From Bacillus sp. FJAT-22090 (GTDB lineage: Bacteria > Bacillota > Bacilli > Bacillales_A > Planococcaceae), in assembly GCF_001278755.1 (NCBI RefSeq), contig NZ_CP012601.1:4092154-4156153 (forward strand): 64,000 nucleotides of DNA. Reading direction: 5' to 3'. The notes beneath the pieces are model-generated. The model made no database searches. It had not been told where the DNA came from and was given only the letters and a program-made list of their open reading frames with translations. Shown in pieces: positions 45,291 through 54,036 of the stretch. A program made the position numbers and the translations under genes. How positions within the stretch are numbered: the stretch's first letter is position 1; each line of letters opens with the position of its first letter.

Positions 45291-47048
45291 ATGTTAAGAT
45301 TCAAAAGAATTTGGTTAGTGGTTTTCTGTCTAGTGTTAATTAGTTCTATGGTCGGTTTACCTTCTATGACAAAAGCTTCAGGAGGGGTAATCTCCGGAAC
45401 ATATGGAGGAAAGACCTATAAATTGTATGTGCCGAGTCAATATGATTCTAGTAAGAGTTATCCATTGTATGTCATGTTGCATGGATGTACACAAGATGCA
45501 ACTCAGTTTTCAACAGGGACAAAAATGAATGCGCTTTCAGAGGAAAAAGGATTTCTAGTACTTTATCCAGAGCAAAACTCTAGCGCTAACTCTAATAAGT
45601 GCTGGAATTGGTTTGAAACAAGTCATCAAAATCGCGGAAGTGGTGAGCCTAGCGTGATAGCTGGCATGGTGCAATCCATTAAATCGAATTATTCTATTCA
45701 GAATGATCAAGTATTTGTTTCTGGACTTTCAGCTGGGGCTGCAATGAGTGTCATTATGGGCGCAACCTATCCAGATGTTTTTTCGGGTATAGGAGTTGGG
45801 GCAGGATTAGAATATAAGGCGGCGACTATCATGACGGAAGCATTTCCAGCGATGTCTAGTGGCGGGTCAAATCCGGTTCAAAGAGGAAGAGATGCTTATA
45901 ACGCAATGGGAAGTAAAGCTAAGCCATTGAAGGTAATTGTATTTCATGGTACTTCTGATTACACAGTAAATAAAATAAACGGAGATCAAGTCATTTCTCA
46001 ATGGGCAGTAACGAATAGCCTAGCGGCAACTGGAGCAGAAGGATGGCTAGATGATCAAGCTGATAACACTCAGAATTTACAAGTCCCATCAGGAAAAAGC
46101 TATACCGTATATGATTACAAGGCACAGGATGAAAAAATTTGGATGAAAAAAGTAAACATACAAAATATGGGGCATGCGTGGTCAGGAGGAAGTTCTCAAG
46201 GAAGCTATACGGATCCACAAGGTCCTGATGCTAGTAGAATGATGTGGGAATTTTTTCAATCTGACGTAAAACCCCCTGTAACTAATCCTGTAACAACTGC
46301 AACCCCACCTGGTGGAACTTACAATAATTCCGTAAGTGTCGAGCTTATTTCTAATAAACCAGGAACGACCTACTATACAACAGATGGAACTGAACCAACT
46401 ACTAACTCGCCCATATATTCGCAACCGCTTACAATAACAGAAAACACCACTTTAAAATTCTTTAGTCGTGACAATGAAAATAACTCCGAATCGGTCAAAA
46501 CAGAGACGTATACAATTGAAACAGGAGATGATCCTGGAAATGAAACATCTGTATCATCCATTGGGAATGAAGATGGATTTGTCGGAAAGTACACTGCAGA
46601 TGGAGAGAGCAATGCAACGATTAAAGTTGGGGATAAAGGAATGTATAATACGGATACGTATAGAGGTATTTTATCCTTCGATACAAGTACACTAACAGAA
46701 CCAATAGAATCTGCAAAAATAAGACTATATCCTAAGTCGAAACAAGGAACGATTTCATTACTTCGATTAGACATTAAAACTGGGGTATTTGGAAGTGGTT
46801 CAACGATTGAACAACTTGATTACTCCAATTCAGCCACCCAATCTAATATAAGTAGTTTCTCACCTGTGGAAGGTGAATATTTTGACATTAATATTCCAGC
46901 CAATAGTTTATCTCTGATTAACTTAAACGGTATTACTCAATTCCGATTAAAGGCTGACACTTTAGCGGGGTTCAATTCTAATTTCATAGAGTTTTATGGA
47001 GGAGAAACTGCCGATTATGCACCTAAATTAATTATTAATAGTAATTAG
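45291..47048 (+). CDS. Secreted PHB depolymerase-family esterase with chitobiase-C and CBM96/DNRLRE-like domains
   Basis: A 585-residue exoenzyme. Signal peptide about 1-30; PHB depolymerase/feruloyl-esterase catalytic domain about 35-330 with HGCTQDATQF, the lipase box GLSAGAAM (about 146), and HAWSGGS near the catalytic His. A chitobiase C-terminal-like module follows (about 335-415: TPPGGTYNNSVSVELIS, YYTTDGTEPT), then a CBM96/DNRLRE-like sandwich (about 430-585: YRGILSFDTSTL). ATG 45291 follows AAAGGAG. It probably degrades extracellular polyesters or ester-linked polysaccharide. The catalytic specificity is open. Confidence 0.9.
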   Translation: MLRFKRIWLVVFCLVLISSMVGLPSMTKASGGVISGTYGGKTYKLYVPSQYDSSKSYPLYVMLHGCTQDATQFSTGTKMNALSEEKGFLVLYPEQNSSANSNKCWNWFETSHQNRGSGEPSVIAGMVQSIKSNYSIQNDQVFVSGLSAGAAMSVIMGATYPDVFSGIGVGAGLEYKAATIMTEAFPAMSSGGSNPVQRGRDAYNAMGSKAKPLKVIVFHGTSDYTVNKINGDQVISQWAVTNSLAATGAEGWLDDQADNTQNLQVPSGKSYTVYDYKAQDEKIWMKKVNIQNMGHAWSGGSSQGSYTDPQGPDASRMMWEFFQSDVKPPVTNPVTTATPPGGTYNNSVSVELISNKPGTTYYTTDGTEPTTNSPIYSQPLTITENTTLKFFSRDNENNSESVKTETYTIETGDDPGNETSVSSIGNEDGFVGKYTADGESNATIKVGDKGMYNTDTYRGILSFDTSTLTEPIESAKIRLYPKSKQGTISLLRLDIKTGVFGSGSTIEQLDYSNSATQSNISSFSPVEGEYFDINIPANSLSLINLNGITQFRLKADTLAGFNSNFIEFYGGETADYAPKLIINSN

Positions 47049-47060
47049 GATATTTATATT

Positions 47061-47092
47061 ACACGAAGGTATACTTCCTTCGTGTTTTTTTG
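47061..47092 (+). terminator. Rho-independent terminator
   Basis: ACACGAAGG-TATACTT-CCTTCGTGT followed by TTTTTTT, behind the esterase gene. Confidence 0.92.
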
Positions 47093-47209
47093 TTTCTAAA
47101 GAAGTATTTGATCTGTGATAAAAGTCACTGTAATTATATTGTGGATTTGTTAGCATAAATATAAAGGGAGTCTTTTTTACTATTTTCAATAGAAAAGAGG
47201 AAAGTGATT

Positions 47210-48493
47210 ATGTTTCTAACTAAACGAAAAAGAGTAGAACATCCGGCGGAAAATCTCGTAGGGATACTGACCGTGACTGAGAAAGAAAATTTGCGACAAC
47301 TTCAATTAATAAAATTAACAAAAGAAGTACTTCAATCATTAAATGAAATGAAGTTAACTTTAGAAGACTATATTCCCCAAGCAGTAAGCCACTTTTACGA
47401 TTCCATAATGGAAAATCCTCAGTTGGTGGAAATAATAAGTACCTATAGCTCACGTGTACGTTTAGAAAAAACTTTACGAAGCCACATAGCCGAATGGTTT
47501 AATGGGATAATAGATGATGATTATATTATTAGAAGAAAGCAAATAGCAAAAATGCATGTTCATATTGGACTAGAAACAAAATGGTATTTAGCTGCTTGCC
47601 ACAATTTGCACAACAGTTTTATACAGGAAATTTTATTAAAGGACCTTCCAAAGCAAAAAGAGCGAATTTTTATTGATGCAATTAGTAAGATTATAAGCTA
47701 TGAACAACAATTAGTTGTGGAAGAGTTTGATCGATATGCTGCAGAAAAATCAAGGGAAGAACAGGAAGAAATCAGGGAGAAAATTAAAGAAACATTAGGG
47801 AGCATTGTAAGCGTTTTAGAATATCAATCTTCTGATACAAGTATTTCCGTAGAAGAGCTTATAGGAACTACAAACACATTGAAGGAAGATGTCAAGAATG
47901 GAATTGAAACCTCTATGGAAACAATTCGTACTGCTGAAAAGGGTAGACAAACAATTGATACATTAACTAATAACACCAAAGAAATATTTGATAAAACCTC
48001 CTCTATGTCTAAAATGATCGATAAATTAAATCAGTCTTCCACAGAAATACTTAATGTCGTTAAAATTGTAAAAGACATCGCAAATAAAACAAACTTACTT
48101 GCTTTGAACTCTGCTATTGAAGCTGCAAGAGCTGGTGAATATGGAAAGGGTTTTGCGGTTGTAGCAGAGGAAGTACGAAAGCTAGCAGAACAAACAAAAA
48201 GTTCAGTGGAACAAATAGATATACTTGTAGGAGAATCGAATGAGGCACAAAGAACCGTTGTGGATGCAATTCAGGTTATTCAACAATTAGCTAATTTAGG
48301 CTTAACAGAAAGTAATCTAACTGCCCAAGCTTTCTCTAATATTTCATTAATGATACAAGAAGTTGCTGCGGAGTCAAAAGTGGTTGGAACAGAAATAAAT
48401 AGTTTAACGACAGCTGTTGAATCGATTGGAAATGCATCTCTCGAAATTTTAGATTCAGCAAAGCTGTTAGATAATACAATTAAGCAAATTTAG
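47210..48493 (+). CDS. hemAT: HemAT-like globin-coupled chemoreceptor
   Basis: A 427-residue soluble oxygen-sensing chemoreceptor. Residues about 25-185 form a protoglobin domain; the probable proximal haem ligand is His116 in [17 protein letters not shown]. Residues about 200-427 are the MCP signalling hairpin with [20 protein letters not shown] at the tip. No TM. The ATG at 47210 lies 9 bases after GAGG. Expected to signal to CheA for aerotaxis. Confidence 0.92.
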   Translation: MFLTKRKRVEHPAENLVGILTVTEKENLRQLQLIKLTKEVLQSLNEMKLTLEDYIPQAVSHFYDSIMENPQLVEIISTYSSRVRLEKTLRSHIAEWFNGIIDDDYIIRRKQIAKMHVHIGLETKWYLAACHNLHNSFIQEILLKDLPKQKERIFIDAISKIISYEQQLVVEEFDRYAAEKSREEQEEIREKIKETLGSIVSVLEYQSSDTSISVEELIGTTNTLKEDVKNGIETSMETIRTAEKGRQTIDTLTNNTKEIFDKTSSMSKMIDKLNQSSTEILNVVKIVKDIANKTNLLALNSAIEAARAGEYGKGFAVVAEEVRKLAEQTKSSVEQIDILVGESNEAQRTVVDAIQVIQQLANLGLTESNLTAQAFSNISLMIQEVAAESKVVGTEINSLTTAVESIGNASLEILDSAKLLDNTIKQI

Positions 48494-48570
48494 CATGTAA
48501 ATCTGTTTGAAAATGCTATTTTAAAAATAATATTGTATGATGAAAATAAACAGCAAAGGGAGGGATTTAC

Positions 48571-48888
48571 ATGTTAGTAACTACAACGAATACAATAGAA
48601 GGTAAAACGATTGAAAAGTATCATGGCATCGTGAGTGGAGAAGCAATTATGGGTGCAAACGTAGTTCGTGATCTATTTGCATCTGTGACGGATATTGTGG
48701 GGGGCAGAAGTTCTGCTTACGAGAATAAACTATCAGAAGGTCGTAAAATTGCATTGGAAGATATGAAGGTTCTTGCAAATAAACTAGGTGCTAACGCTGT
48801 TATTGGGGTTGATCTTGATTTTGAAACTATTCGAGAAGGCATGATGATGTGTGTTGCCACGGGAACTGCTGTTACATACCGTGACTAA
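48571..48888 (+). CDS. YbjQ/UPF0145-family protein
   Basis: A 105-residue member of the YbjQ (putative heavy-metal-binding) family: [40 protein letters not shown], then [17 protein letters not shown]. These proteins form pentameric rings; the function is not established. AAAGGGAGGG precedes ATG. Ends at a strong terminator. Confidence 0.93.
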   Translation: MLVTTTNTIEGKTIEKYHGIVSGEAIMGANVVRDLFASVTDIVGGRSSAYENKLSEGRKIALEDMKVLANKLGANAVIGVDLDFETIREGMMMCVATGTAVTYRD

Positions 48889-48908
48889 TTAAAGAGGTTT
48901 TTATAAGG

Positions 48909-48940
48909 AGTCGTAAGCTTTTATAAGCTTACGACTTTTC
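48909..48940 (+). terminator. Rho-independent terminator
   Basis: AGTCGTAAGCTT-TTAT-AAGCTTACGACT followed by TTT, behind the YbjQ-family gene. Confidence 0.9.
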
Positions 48941-49040
48941 TAATTAAAATGATTCCCATACTGCAATTGAAAAAACAATATTTCTACTATTTCAATATTA
49001 TGGTAGAATTGTATCAGACACAAGATGTGAGGAACAGAAG

Positions 49041-50318
49041 ATGAGAATAAGAGATTGGGATCGAGCTTTAAAAGTACGTTTATTTGGGGAGTTTTTTAGT
49101 AATTTAAGTTTTTGGATGGTGTTTCCGTTCTTAGCAATTTACTTTGCTGATGAATTTGGAACGAGTATGGCGGGGATATTGCTAGTGGTTTCACAGGTCT
49201 TTTCGGTAGGTGCCAACTTAATAGGTGGATATTGTGCAGATAGATTTGGTAGAAGGACAATGATTTTCTTGTCTGCTACCGTAGAAGGGATAGCGTTTAT
49301 ACTATTTGCTTTTGCTAATTCTCCATGGATGGATTCGCCAATTGTTAGTTTCATTGCATTTACGATTGCTGGGATGGCTGGATCTTTCTATCATCCGGCA
49401 AGTCAGGCGATTGTAGCAGATGTAGTACCTGAACAAGCAAGAAGTAGTGTATTTTCAGTCTTTTATACGTCCATCAATATTTCTGTTGTTATAGGACCTA
49501 TTGTTGGGGCAGTTTTATTCTTTCAATATCGATTTGCTTTATTACTAGTAGCTGGTATTATATTTATCTTAGTTGGAATAGCAATAAGATTTTTAACAGA
49601 GGAAACGCTCCCTGCAGAAGTGCGAGAACAGCTTAAGAATAGCGGGAATAATAGTTGGATACAAGTAGTTGTCAATCAAATAAAAGCATATGGCTTAATA
49701 GTTAAGGATAAAGTCTTTTTTCTTTTCGTCGTTGCAGGCATTTTACTTGCTCAAACGTATATGCAATTAGATATGTTGATACCTGTTTATATGAAAGATG
49801 CGATTGATGTTCAAGTGCTCGGTAATTTATTTGGTAGAGAATGGACAGTCACTGGAGAAGGTTCATTTGGTATACTTTTATCGGAGAATGGATTATTAGT
49901 TGTGCTGTTCACTGTTTTCGTCACTAAATGGATGACGAAATATCCGGAGAAAAGCGTATTCTTTTTATCGTCTATTATGTATGCAGTTGCTATGCTGATT
50001 TTTCCGCTCACAGCAAATTTTTGGGTTTTCCTTTTTGCAATGGCCGTATTCACTTTAGGAGAATTAATGACAGTAGGATTACAAGAAAGCTTTGTATCTA
50101 AACTGGCACCAGAAGACATGCGTGGTCAATACTTTGCGGCAGCTAGTTTGCGTTATACTATTGGACGGACAATTGCACCATTGGTATTCCCATTAGTAGC
50201 GTGGATCGGTTTTACATGGACTTTTGTTATTTTAGCCATTTTAGCAGTTCTAAGTGGAGTTATTTATTTAATAACATTTAAGGAATATAACAAAAGACAA
50301 AATGAAATAAGTGCATAA
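49041..50318 (+). CDS. MFS drug/metabolite exporter-like transporter
   Basis: A 425-residue transporter with about 12 TM segments. MFS motif A is GGYCADRFGRRTM (about 62-74) and GSFYHPASQAIVADVVPE follows TM4. The overall pattern fits DHA1-type efflux pumps (MdtG/MdtH/YfkF-like). GTGAGGA lies before ATG. Its terminator is the first of a duplicated pair around repeat element G. Substrate unknown. Confidence 0.87.
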   Translation: MRIRDWDRALKVRLFGEFFSNLSFWMVFPFLAIYFADEFGTSMAGILLVVSQVFSVGANLIGGYCADRFGRRTMIFLSATVEGIAFILFAFANSPWMDSPIVSFIAFTIAGMAGSFYHPASQAIVADVVPEQARSSVFSVFYTSINISVVIGPIVGAVLFFQYRFALLLVAGIIFILVGIAIRFLTEETLPAEVREQLKNSGNNSWIQVVVNQIKAYGLIVKDKVFFLFVVAGILLAQTYMQLDMLIPVYMKDAIDVQVLGNLFGREWTVTGEGSFGILLSENGLLVVLFTVFVTKWMTKYPEKSVFFLSSIMYAVAMLIFPLTANFWVFLFAMAVFTLGELMTVGLQESFVSKLAPEDMRGQYFAAASLRYTIGRTIAPLVFPLVAWIGFTWTFVILAILAVLSGVIYLITFKEYNKRQNEISA

Positions 50319-50326
50319 AATTGGAC

Positions 50327-50355
50327 AAGGGGTGTTCTCATTGAGAACACCCCTT
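50327..50355 (+). terminator. Terminator hairpin, left copy, without long U tract
   Basis: AAGGGGTGTTCTCA pairs with TGAGAACACCCCTT almost perfectly and runs directly into CAGACTGTTG. A degenerate second copy lies at 50520-50550. Confidence 0.75.
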
Positions 50356-50519
50356 CAGACTGTTGAAAAACGTTCGCATTCTTCGTTGCTTGCACATCGT
50401 CTTAAGCTCATGAACTTAAGTTCTATTCGCTTAAGCCTTGTACGGCGCGCCTTGACTGACAAACGTTTTCAAGTCAGTCTGATAGTACACCTTCGAAGAA
50501 TGATAATGTCTAACAATCT
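50356..50519. repeat. Repeat element G: CAGACTGTT-ended inverted-repeat element between terminator copies
   Basis: A 164-bp element. It begins CAGACTGTTGAAAAACGTT and ends TCTAACAATCT, weak terminal inverted repeats (AGACTGTT / AACAATCT). Inside, AACGTTTTC...GTCAGTCTG (50463-50481) mirrors the left end, and CATTCTTCG pairs with CGAAGAATG. It contains no gene. Confidence 0.7.
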
Positions 50520-50550
50520 AAAGAGTGTTTCTTCAATGAAAACACCCCTT
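50520..50550 (+). repeat. Degenerate right copy of the 50327 terminator hairpin
   Basis: AAGAGTGTTTCTTCAATG then AAAACACCCCTT keeps the right arm of the left copy and a diverged left arm and loop. It still can form an imperfect hairpin. Confidence 0.6.
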
Positions 50551-50596
50551 GATTTGTGTATATGGTAACACATAAAATTTTGAATTTAATTTTCAT

Positions 50597-50736
50597 CCCA
50601 ATACATTGGGGAAGAATCTCCATGAAAGCCTCAGCTTTCAATGCCGCGGTAAATTGTTCCACTGGTTGCCTTCTAACCTAAGCAACGTAAACCCTACCTT
50701 CTTTTACGTCCTTGCGACCCTTTAGTCGCTCCAGTG
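50597..50736 (-). ncRNA. Unidentified structured element with tRNA-like cloverleaf
   Basis: In a 600-base gap, 50660-50736 folds as a four-way junction on the minus strand. Closing helix CACTGG/CCAGTG; arm 1 GCGAC/GTCGC; arm 2 ACGTAAA/TTTACGT; arm 3 GTTGC/GCAAC. Two more hairpins follow (GAAAGC-TGAG-GCTTTC at 50639-50624; CCCAAT/ATTGGG at 50610-50597). The 77-base length recalls tRNA, but loop sizes and the missing TTCRA loop exclude a canonical tRNA. The plus strand could form the same helices. I match it to no riboswitch I know. Confidence 0.45.
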
Positions 50737-50918
50737 TGAATAAGTATAATCAAAAACACATAAAGCAGAATGCCAAATTTCTTGATTTATGCACTACCAA
50801 AAATGTTAACAAACCTCATCGTAGCATAAATTACATATAAAGTCAATAATCTAATATACTTCTTTATTAAATGCATGCTATACTATCTCAATCTAACTTA
50901 AAGGGGGAGGGTGAGAGA

Positions 50919-51896
50919 ATGGAAGTTTGGGATATTTATGATGAAAGAAGAGAGAGAACAGGAAAATCACATATAAGAGGCGAGGAGTTACAAGAAGGAG
51001 ATTTTCATACAGTAGTTCATGTTTGGATAATGAATGAAGAAGGCGAGTTGTTAATTCAGCAGCGCCAACCGTGGAAAAAGGGATGGGCCAATATGTGGGA
51101 TTGTGCTGCAGCCGGTTCTGCCCTTGCTGGGGAAACTTGTGAAATGGCAGCTATACGTGAAACAAAAGAAGAATTAGGAATTGATTTGCAAGTGGAAAAA
51201 TGTGAAGTGTTATTTACAATTAAGTTTTCGCGAGGTTTTGATGATCATCTGCTAGTTAAGCAAAACGTGGATATCGACAATTTAAGTCTACAATATGAGG
51301 AAGTGGCTAATGCGAAATGGGCTACTATGGAAGAAATCTTTAAACTTGTCGAAAGCGGAGAATTTATACCTTATTCTATACTTAAAGCCTTATTTGAAAT
51401 TATTCAATCTAAAATTTCCTTAAAGAAGGCAACACCACAAGATGCATTGGAGTTATTTGAGTTACAGAAAAAAGTTTTCACACCTATTTATGAAAAATAT
51501 GAGGATCATAAAACAAGTCCTGTGCTACAAACATTTGAAAGATTTAAAGATCGTTTAGAGACTGGAGACTTCTATAAAATCCATATGGATGATTTGTTAG
51601 TTGGAAGTGTCCATGTATATAAGAAATCCCCACAAGTGATGCGACTACATATGATAAATATTCTAGAAGACTGTCAGGGGAAGGGGATTGCCCAACAAGT
51701 GATGGATCGACTAGAAACCATGTACCCAGAAGCTGACAGCTGGGAACTTGACACTATTCTAGAGGAGGAAAGAAACTGCTATCTGTATGAAAAGATGGGA
51801 TATGCTCAAACCGTAGATAGATGGAAAGTCAATGATAAGATGACACTAGTTCACTACGTTAAAACTTCTAATATAAAACGAATGAAGGCACTTTGA
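50919..51896 (+). CDS. NUDIX hydrolase fused to GNAT acetyltransferase
   Basis: A 325-residue two-domain protein. Residues 1-165 are a NUDIX domain of the IDI-like/YfcD branch (EVWDIYDERRERTGKSHIRG, WDCAAAGSALAGE, AAIRETKEELGID). Residues about 170-320 are a GNAT domain (KKATPQDALELFELQKKVFT, LEDCQGKGIAQQVMDRLE, YLYEKMGYAQTVDRW). ATG 50919 lies 8 bases after GGAGG, past the open frame's first ATG at 50871. The two activities may act on one substrate; which one is unknown. Confidence 0.92.
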   Translation: MEVWDIYDERRERTGKSHIRGEELQEGDFHTVVHVWIMNEEGELLIQQRQPWKKGWANMWDCAAAGSALAGETCEMAAIRETKEELGIDLQVEKCEVLFTIKFSRGFDDHLLVKQNVDIDNLSLQYEEVANAKWATMEEIFKLVESGEFIPYSILKALFEIIQSKISLKKATPQDALELFELQKKVFTPIYEKYEDHKTSPVLQTFERFKDRLETGDFYKIHMDDLLVGSVHVYKKSPQVMRLHMINILEDCQGKGIAQQVMDRLETMYPEADSWELDTILEEERNCYLYEKMGYAQTVDRWKVNDKMTLVHYVKTSNIKRMKAL

Positions 51897-51902
51897 AAAG
51901 AA

Positions 51903-51930
51903 AAGCATCCTAACTGTGTTAGGATGCTGT
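51903..51930. terminator. Terminator hairpin, left copy
   Basis: AAGCATCCTAAC-TGT-GTTAGGATGCTGT behind the NUDIX-GNAT gene. On the minus strand it runs into TTTTCTTTTC, so it ends aspartokinase transcripts that cross the element. 27 of 28 bases recur at 52273-52300. Confidence 0.75.
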
Positions 51931-52272
51931 AGACTGTAGACAAACTCAATTTAGGTTGTATAGAGTTATCTATTAAATTCGGCAAGGACCACCACTTCGC
52001 TTTCCGTGGGCTTGGCTTCAGCCTCCTAGGCCAACACGATGTTGGTCATGCAATCGTTGCCGGAGGATGCGGCGAACTTAGATTGCCTTCCCCTCAACTG
52101 TGGGGTCTTCTGCTCAAGCTGTTCCCACAGGAGTCTTCGTGGTGGTCCTTGCCTTATAAACAATTCCTTATAGATATCTACTATCTTTACTTTTAATTGG
52201 ATAAAGCAACCTCTTTAGGAAGTTTTATCATTATTCATAACCGGTTATAAAAATACTTTTGTCGTCAAGCTG
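51931..52272. repeat. Repeat element B: same arms and core as element A, core inverted relative to arms
   Basis: A 342-bp element between two terminator copies. Its right arm (52152-52272) is the reverse complement of the left arm of A (about 85-90% identical by eye), and its left arm corresponds to the right arm of A. The core (51983-52151) has the same 13-bp inverted-repeat ends, CAAGGACCACCAC / GTGGTGGTCCTTG, and reads in the same chromosomal direction as in A, so core and arms are inverted relative to each other. Confidence 0.88.
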
Positions 52273-52304
52273 AAGCATCCTAACTGTGTTAGGCTGCTGT
52301 TTTT
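52273..52304 (+). terminator. Terminator hairpin, right copy, with U tract
   Basis: Same hairpin as 51903-51930 with one base change (GGCTGC for GGATGC), followed by TTTTT. On the minus strand it leads straight into CAGCTTGACG, the element end. Confidence 0.78.
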
Positions 52305-52306
52305 AA

Positions 52307-53671
52307 TTAACCTATCGTAACTGGTGCAAAAAATTCCTTATATAGTTCTTGTAAAATTTTATTTTCGTTACTTCGATGAACCCCAAAAGCCAAGCTCACT
52401 TCAGAGGATCCTTGATTAATCATTTCAATGTTTGCTCCTGTTCTTGAAATAGCAGTTGCTGCACGTGCTGCAAGGCCTGTATTGTTATTCATTCCTTCTC
52501 CTACAAGAACAATCATAGAAAATTCATGCCGAAAATGGACATCCTCTGCATGAAGTTCTTCTTTTACACGTTTGATAATCCGTGTTTCTTTTTCAGAAGT
52601 TAGCTGATGACTGCGGAAAATTACAGAAATATCGTCTAATCCAGACGGTGTATGCTCATATGAAATGTTTTCTTCTTCTAAAATTTGAAGTAATTTTCTT
52701 CCGAATCCTATTTCTCGGTTCATCAAATACTTACTTACGTATAATATTGAAAATCCGCTATCCGCAGATATTCCTGTAATTGGTCGATGTTTTCCTTTTC
52801 TGACAGAGACGATTTTTGTTCCTGGAGCAGATGGATTGTTCGTATTTTTGATGCAAACAGGTATACCAGCTTTATAGACAGGCATCAATGCTTCATCATG
52901 GAATACGGAAAAGCCTGCGTAAGAAAGTTCACGCATTTCTCTATAGGTGATTTCTTCGATCTCCATTGGGTCGTTTACAACCCTAGGGTTTGCACAAAAT
53001 ACAGAGTCCACATCCGTAAAGTTTTCATATAGGTCAGCATGAACAGCCGCAGCTAAAATAGATCCAGTAATATCTGATCCCCCACGATCAAAAGTCCGTA
53101 ATTGGCCATCCATTGTATATCCAAAGAATCCTGGGAATACTACTATTTCATTGACATCACTTAATTTGCTTAAGTTTTCATAAGCTTGTGGAAGAGCTAA
53201 TGCACGTTCTGGATAATCATTTACTACAAGTCCAGCGGTTTTAGGACTGACATACTGAGCTGATAGTCCAATACTTGTAAAGTATGTAGAAATAAGCTTT
53301 GCATTGTTATCTTCTCCACTAGCTTTCATATTATCTATAAAAAATTCTTCGTCCGAAGTGTCTAATAATACACGTTGGCGTAAATCTTCTTCGATTACAT
53401 CGCATATTGGTTGTTCTAAACCAAGACCTGCTGCAATTTCTTTATATCGATCTAATACAAGTTGAAGTTTTGCTTCTACTTCTTTTTCGTTTAAAACTGC
53501 TGTCGCTAGATCTATTAGTAAATCCGTAACTTTTTTATCTGAATCAAAACGCTTTCCTGGTGCTGACACAACTATAAACTTTCTAGTTGGATCTGAATGG
53601 ACGATCGTTGCTACTTTTTTAATCTGTTCTGCACTTGCGACAGAAGTTCCCCCGAATTTACTAACTTTCAT
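52307..53671 (-). CDS. Aspartate kinase (YclM/aspartokinase III type)
   Basis: A 454-residue monofunctional aspartokinase, first step of the Asp-derived amino-acid pathway. KFGGTSVA (residues 5-12) binds substrate/ATP, FDRGGSDITGSILAA (about 194-208) is the kinase core, and two C-terminal ACT domains (about 315-454, e.g. MIVLVGEGMNNNTGLAARAA) give feedback control. Length matches B. subtilis YclM rather than the split-start LysC. No lysine riboswitch or T-box is seen upstream. ATG with AAGGA. Feedback ligand not predictable. Confidence 0.94.
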   Translation of the reverse strand: MKVSKFGGTSVASAEQIKKVATIVHSDPTRKFIVVSAPGKRFDSDKKVTDLLIDLATAVLNEKEVEAKLQLVLDRYKEIAAGLGLEQPICDVIEEDLRQRVLLDTSDEEFFIDNMKASGEDNNAKLISTYFTSIGLSAQYVSPKTAGLVVNDYPERALALPQAYENLSKLSDVNEIVVFPGFFGYTMDGQLRTFDRGGSDITGSILAAAVHADLYENFTDVDSVFCANPRVVNDPMEIEEITYREMRELSYAGFSVFHDEALMPVYKAGIPVCIKNTNNPSAPGTKIVSVRKGKHRPITGISADSGFSILYVSKYLMNREIGFGRKLLQILEEENISYEHTPSGLDDISVIFRSHQLTSEKETRIIKRVKEELHAEDVHFRHEFSMIVLVGEGMNNNTGLAARAATAISRTGANIEMINQGSSEVSLAFGVHRSNENKILQELYKEFFAPVTIG

Positions 53672-53733
53672 ATCATCATATCCTTACTTATTAAGTTATA
53701 TTGTATTTCTAGAAAAAACAAATGATTTTATAC

Positions 53734-53762
53734 AGTGTACAAATTATAAGATAAAACGTCAA
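53734..53762 (-). promoter_or_regulatory. Candidate SigA promoter of the aspartokinase gene
   Basis: Minus strand: TTGACG (53762-53757), 17-base spacer, TACACT (53739-53734). The stretch 53763-54000 beyond it is AT-rich and I see no other signal in it. Confidence 0.6.
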
Positions 53763-54001
53763 TATATTTGGATCAAAAAGTATAAATTATTTTATGTTAA
53801 AATGTATGATTTTATTATATTAATAAAAAAAGTTCGTATATTGGTATAATTTAGTTGTAATACTACATAAAATTAGTTCTAGAAACAACCAAAACACGAA
53901 TAATAATTTTTTTATATTTTTTTTGCTGAATTAATTAGCGCCAAATAAGGCTTTTTTTAAGTTGTTTTTAAATGATAGCGTTTTCAAGTTTTTTAACTAT
54001 A

Positions 54002-54030
54002 TTGACAATTGAAAAGAGTGAACGTATGAT
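54002..54030 (+). promoter_or_regulatory. SigA-type promoter of serA
   Basis: TTGACA, 17-base spacer, TATGAT. The start would be near 54037, just before the T-box stem I. Confidence 0.8.
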
Positions 54031-54036
54031 GGGTTT

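Noticed and set aside
50660-50736. Canonical tRNA gene
   Set aside because: Cloverleaf-like, but the T-loop is 12 bases without TTCRA, the D-loop lacks conserved bases and no CCA-type acceptor context is seen.
53672-54000. Lysine riboswitch upstream of the aspartokinase gene
   Set aside because: The AT-rich region contains none of the conserved lysine-riboswitch segments; only a promoter is visible.
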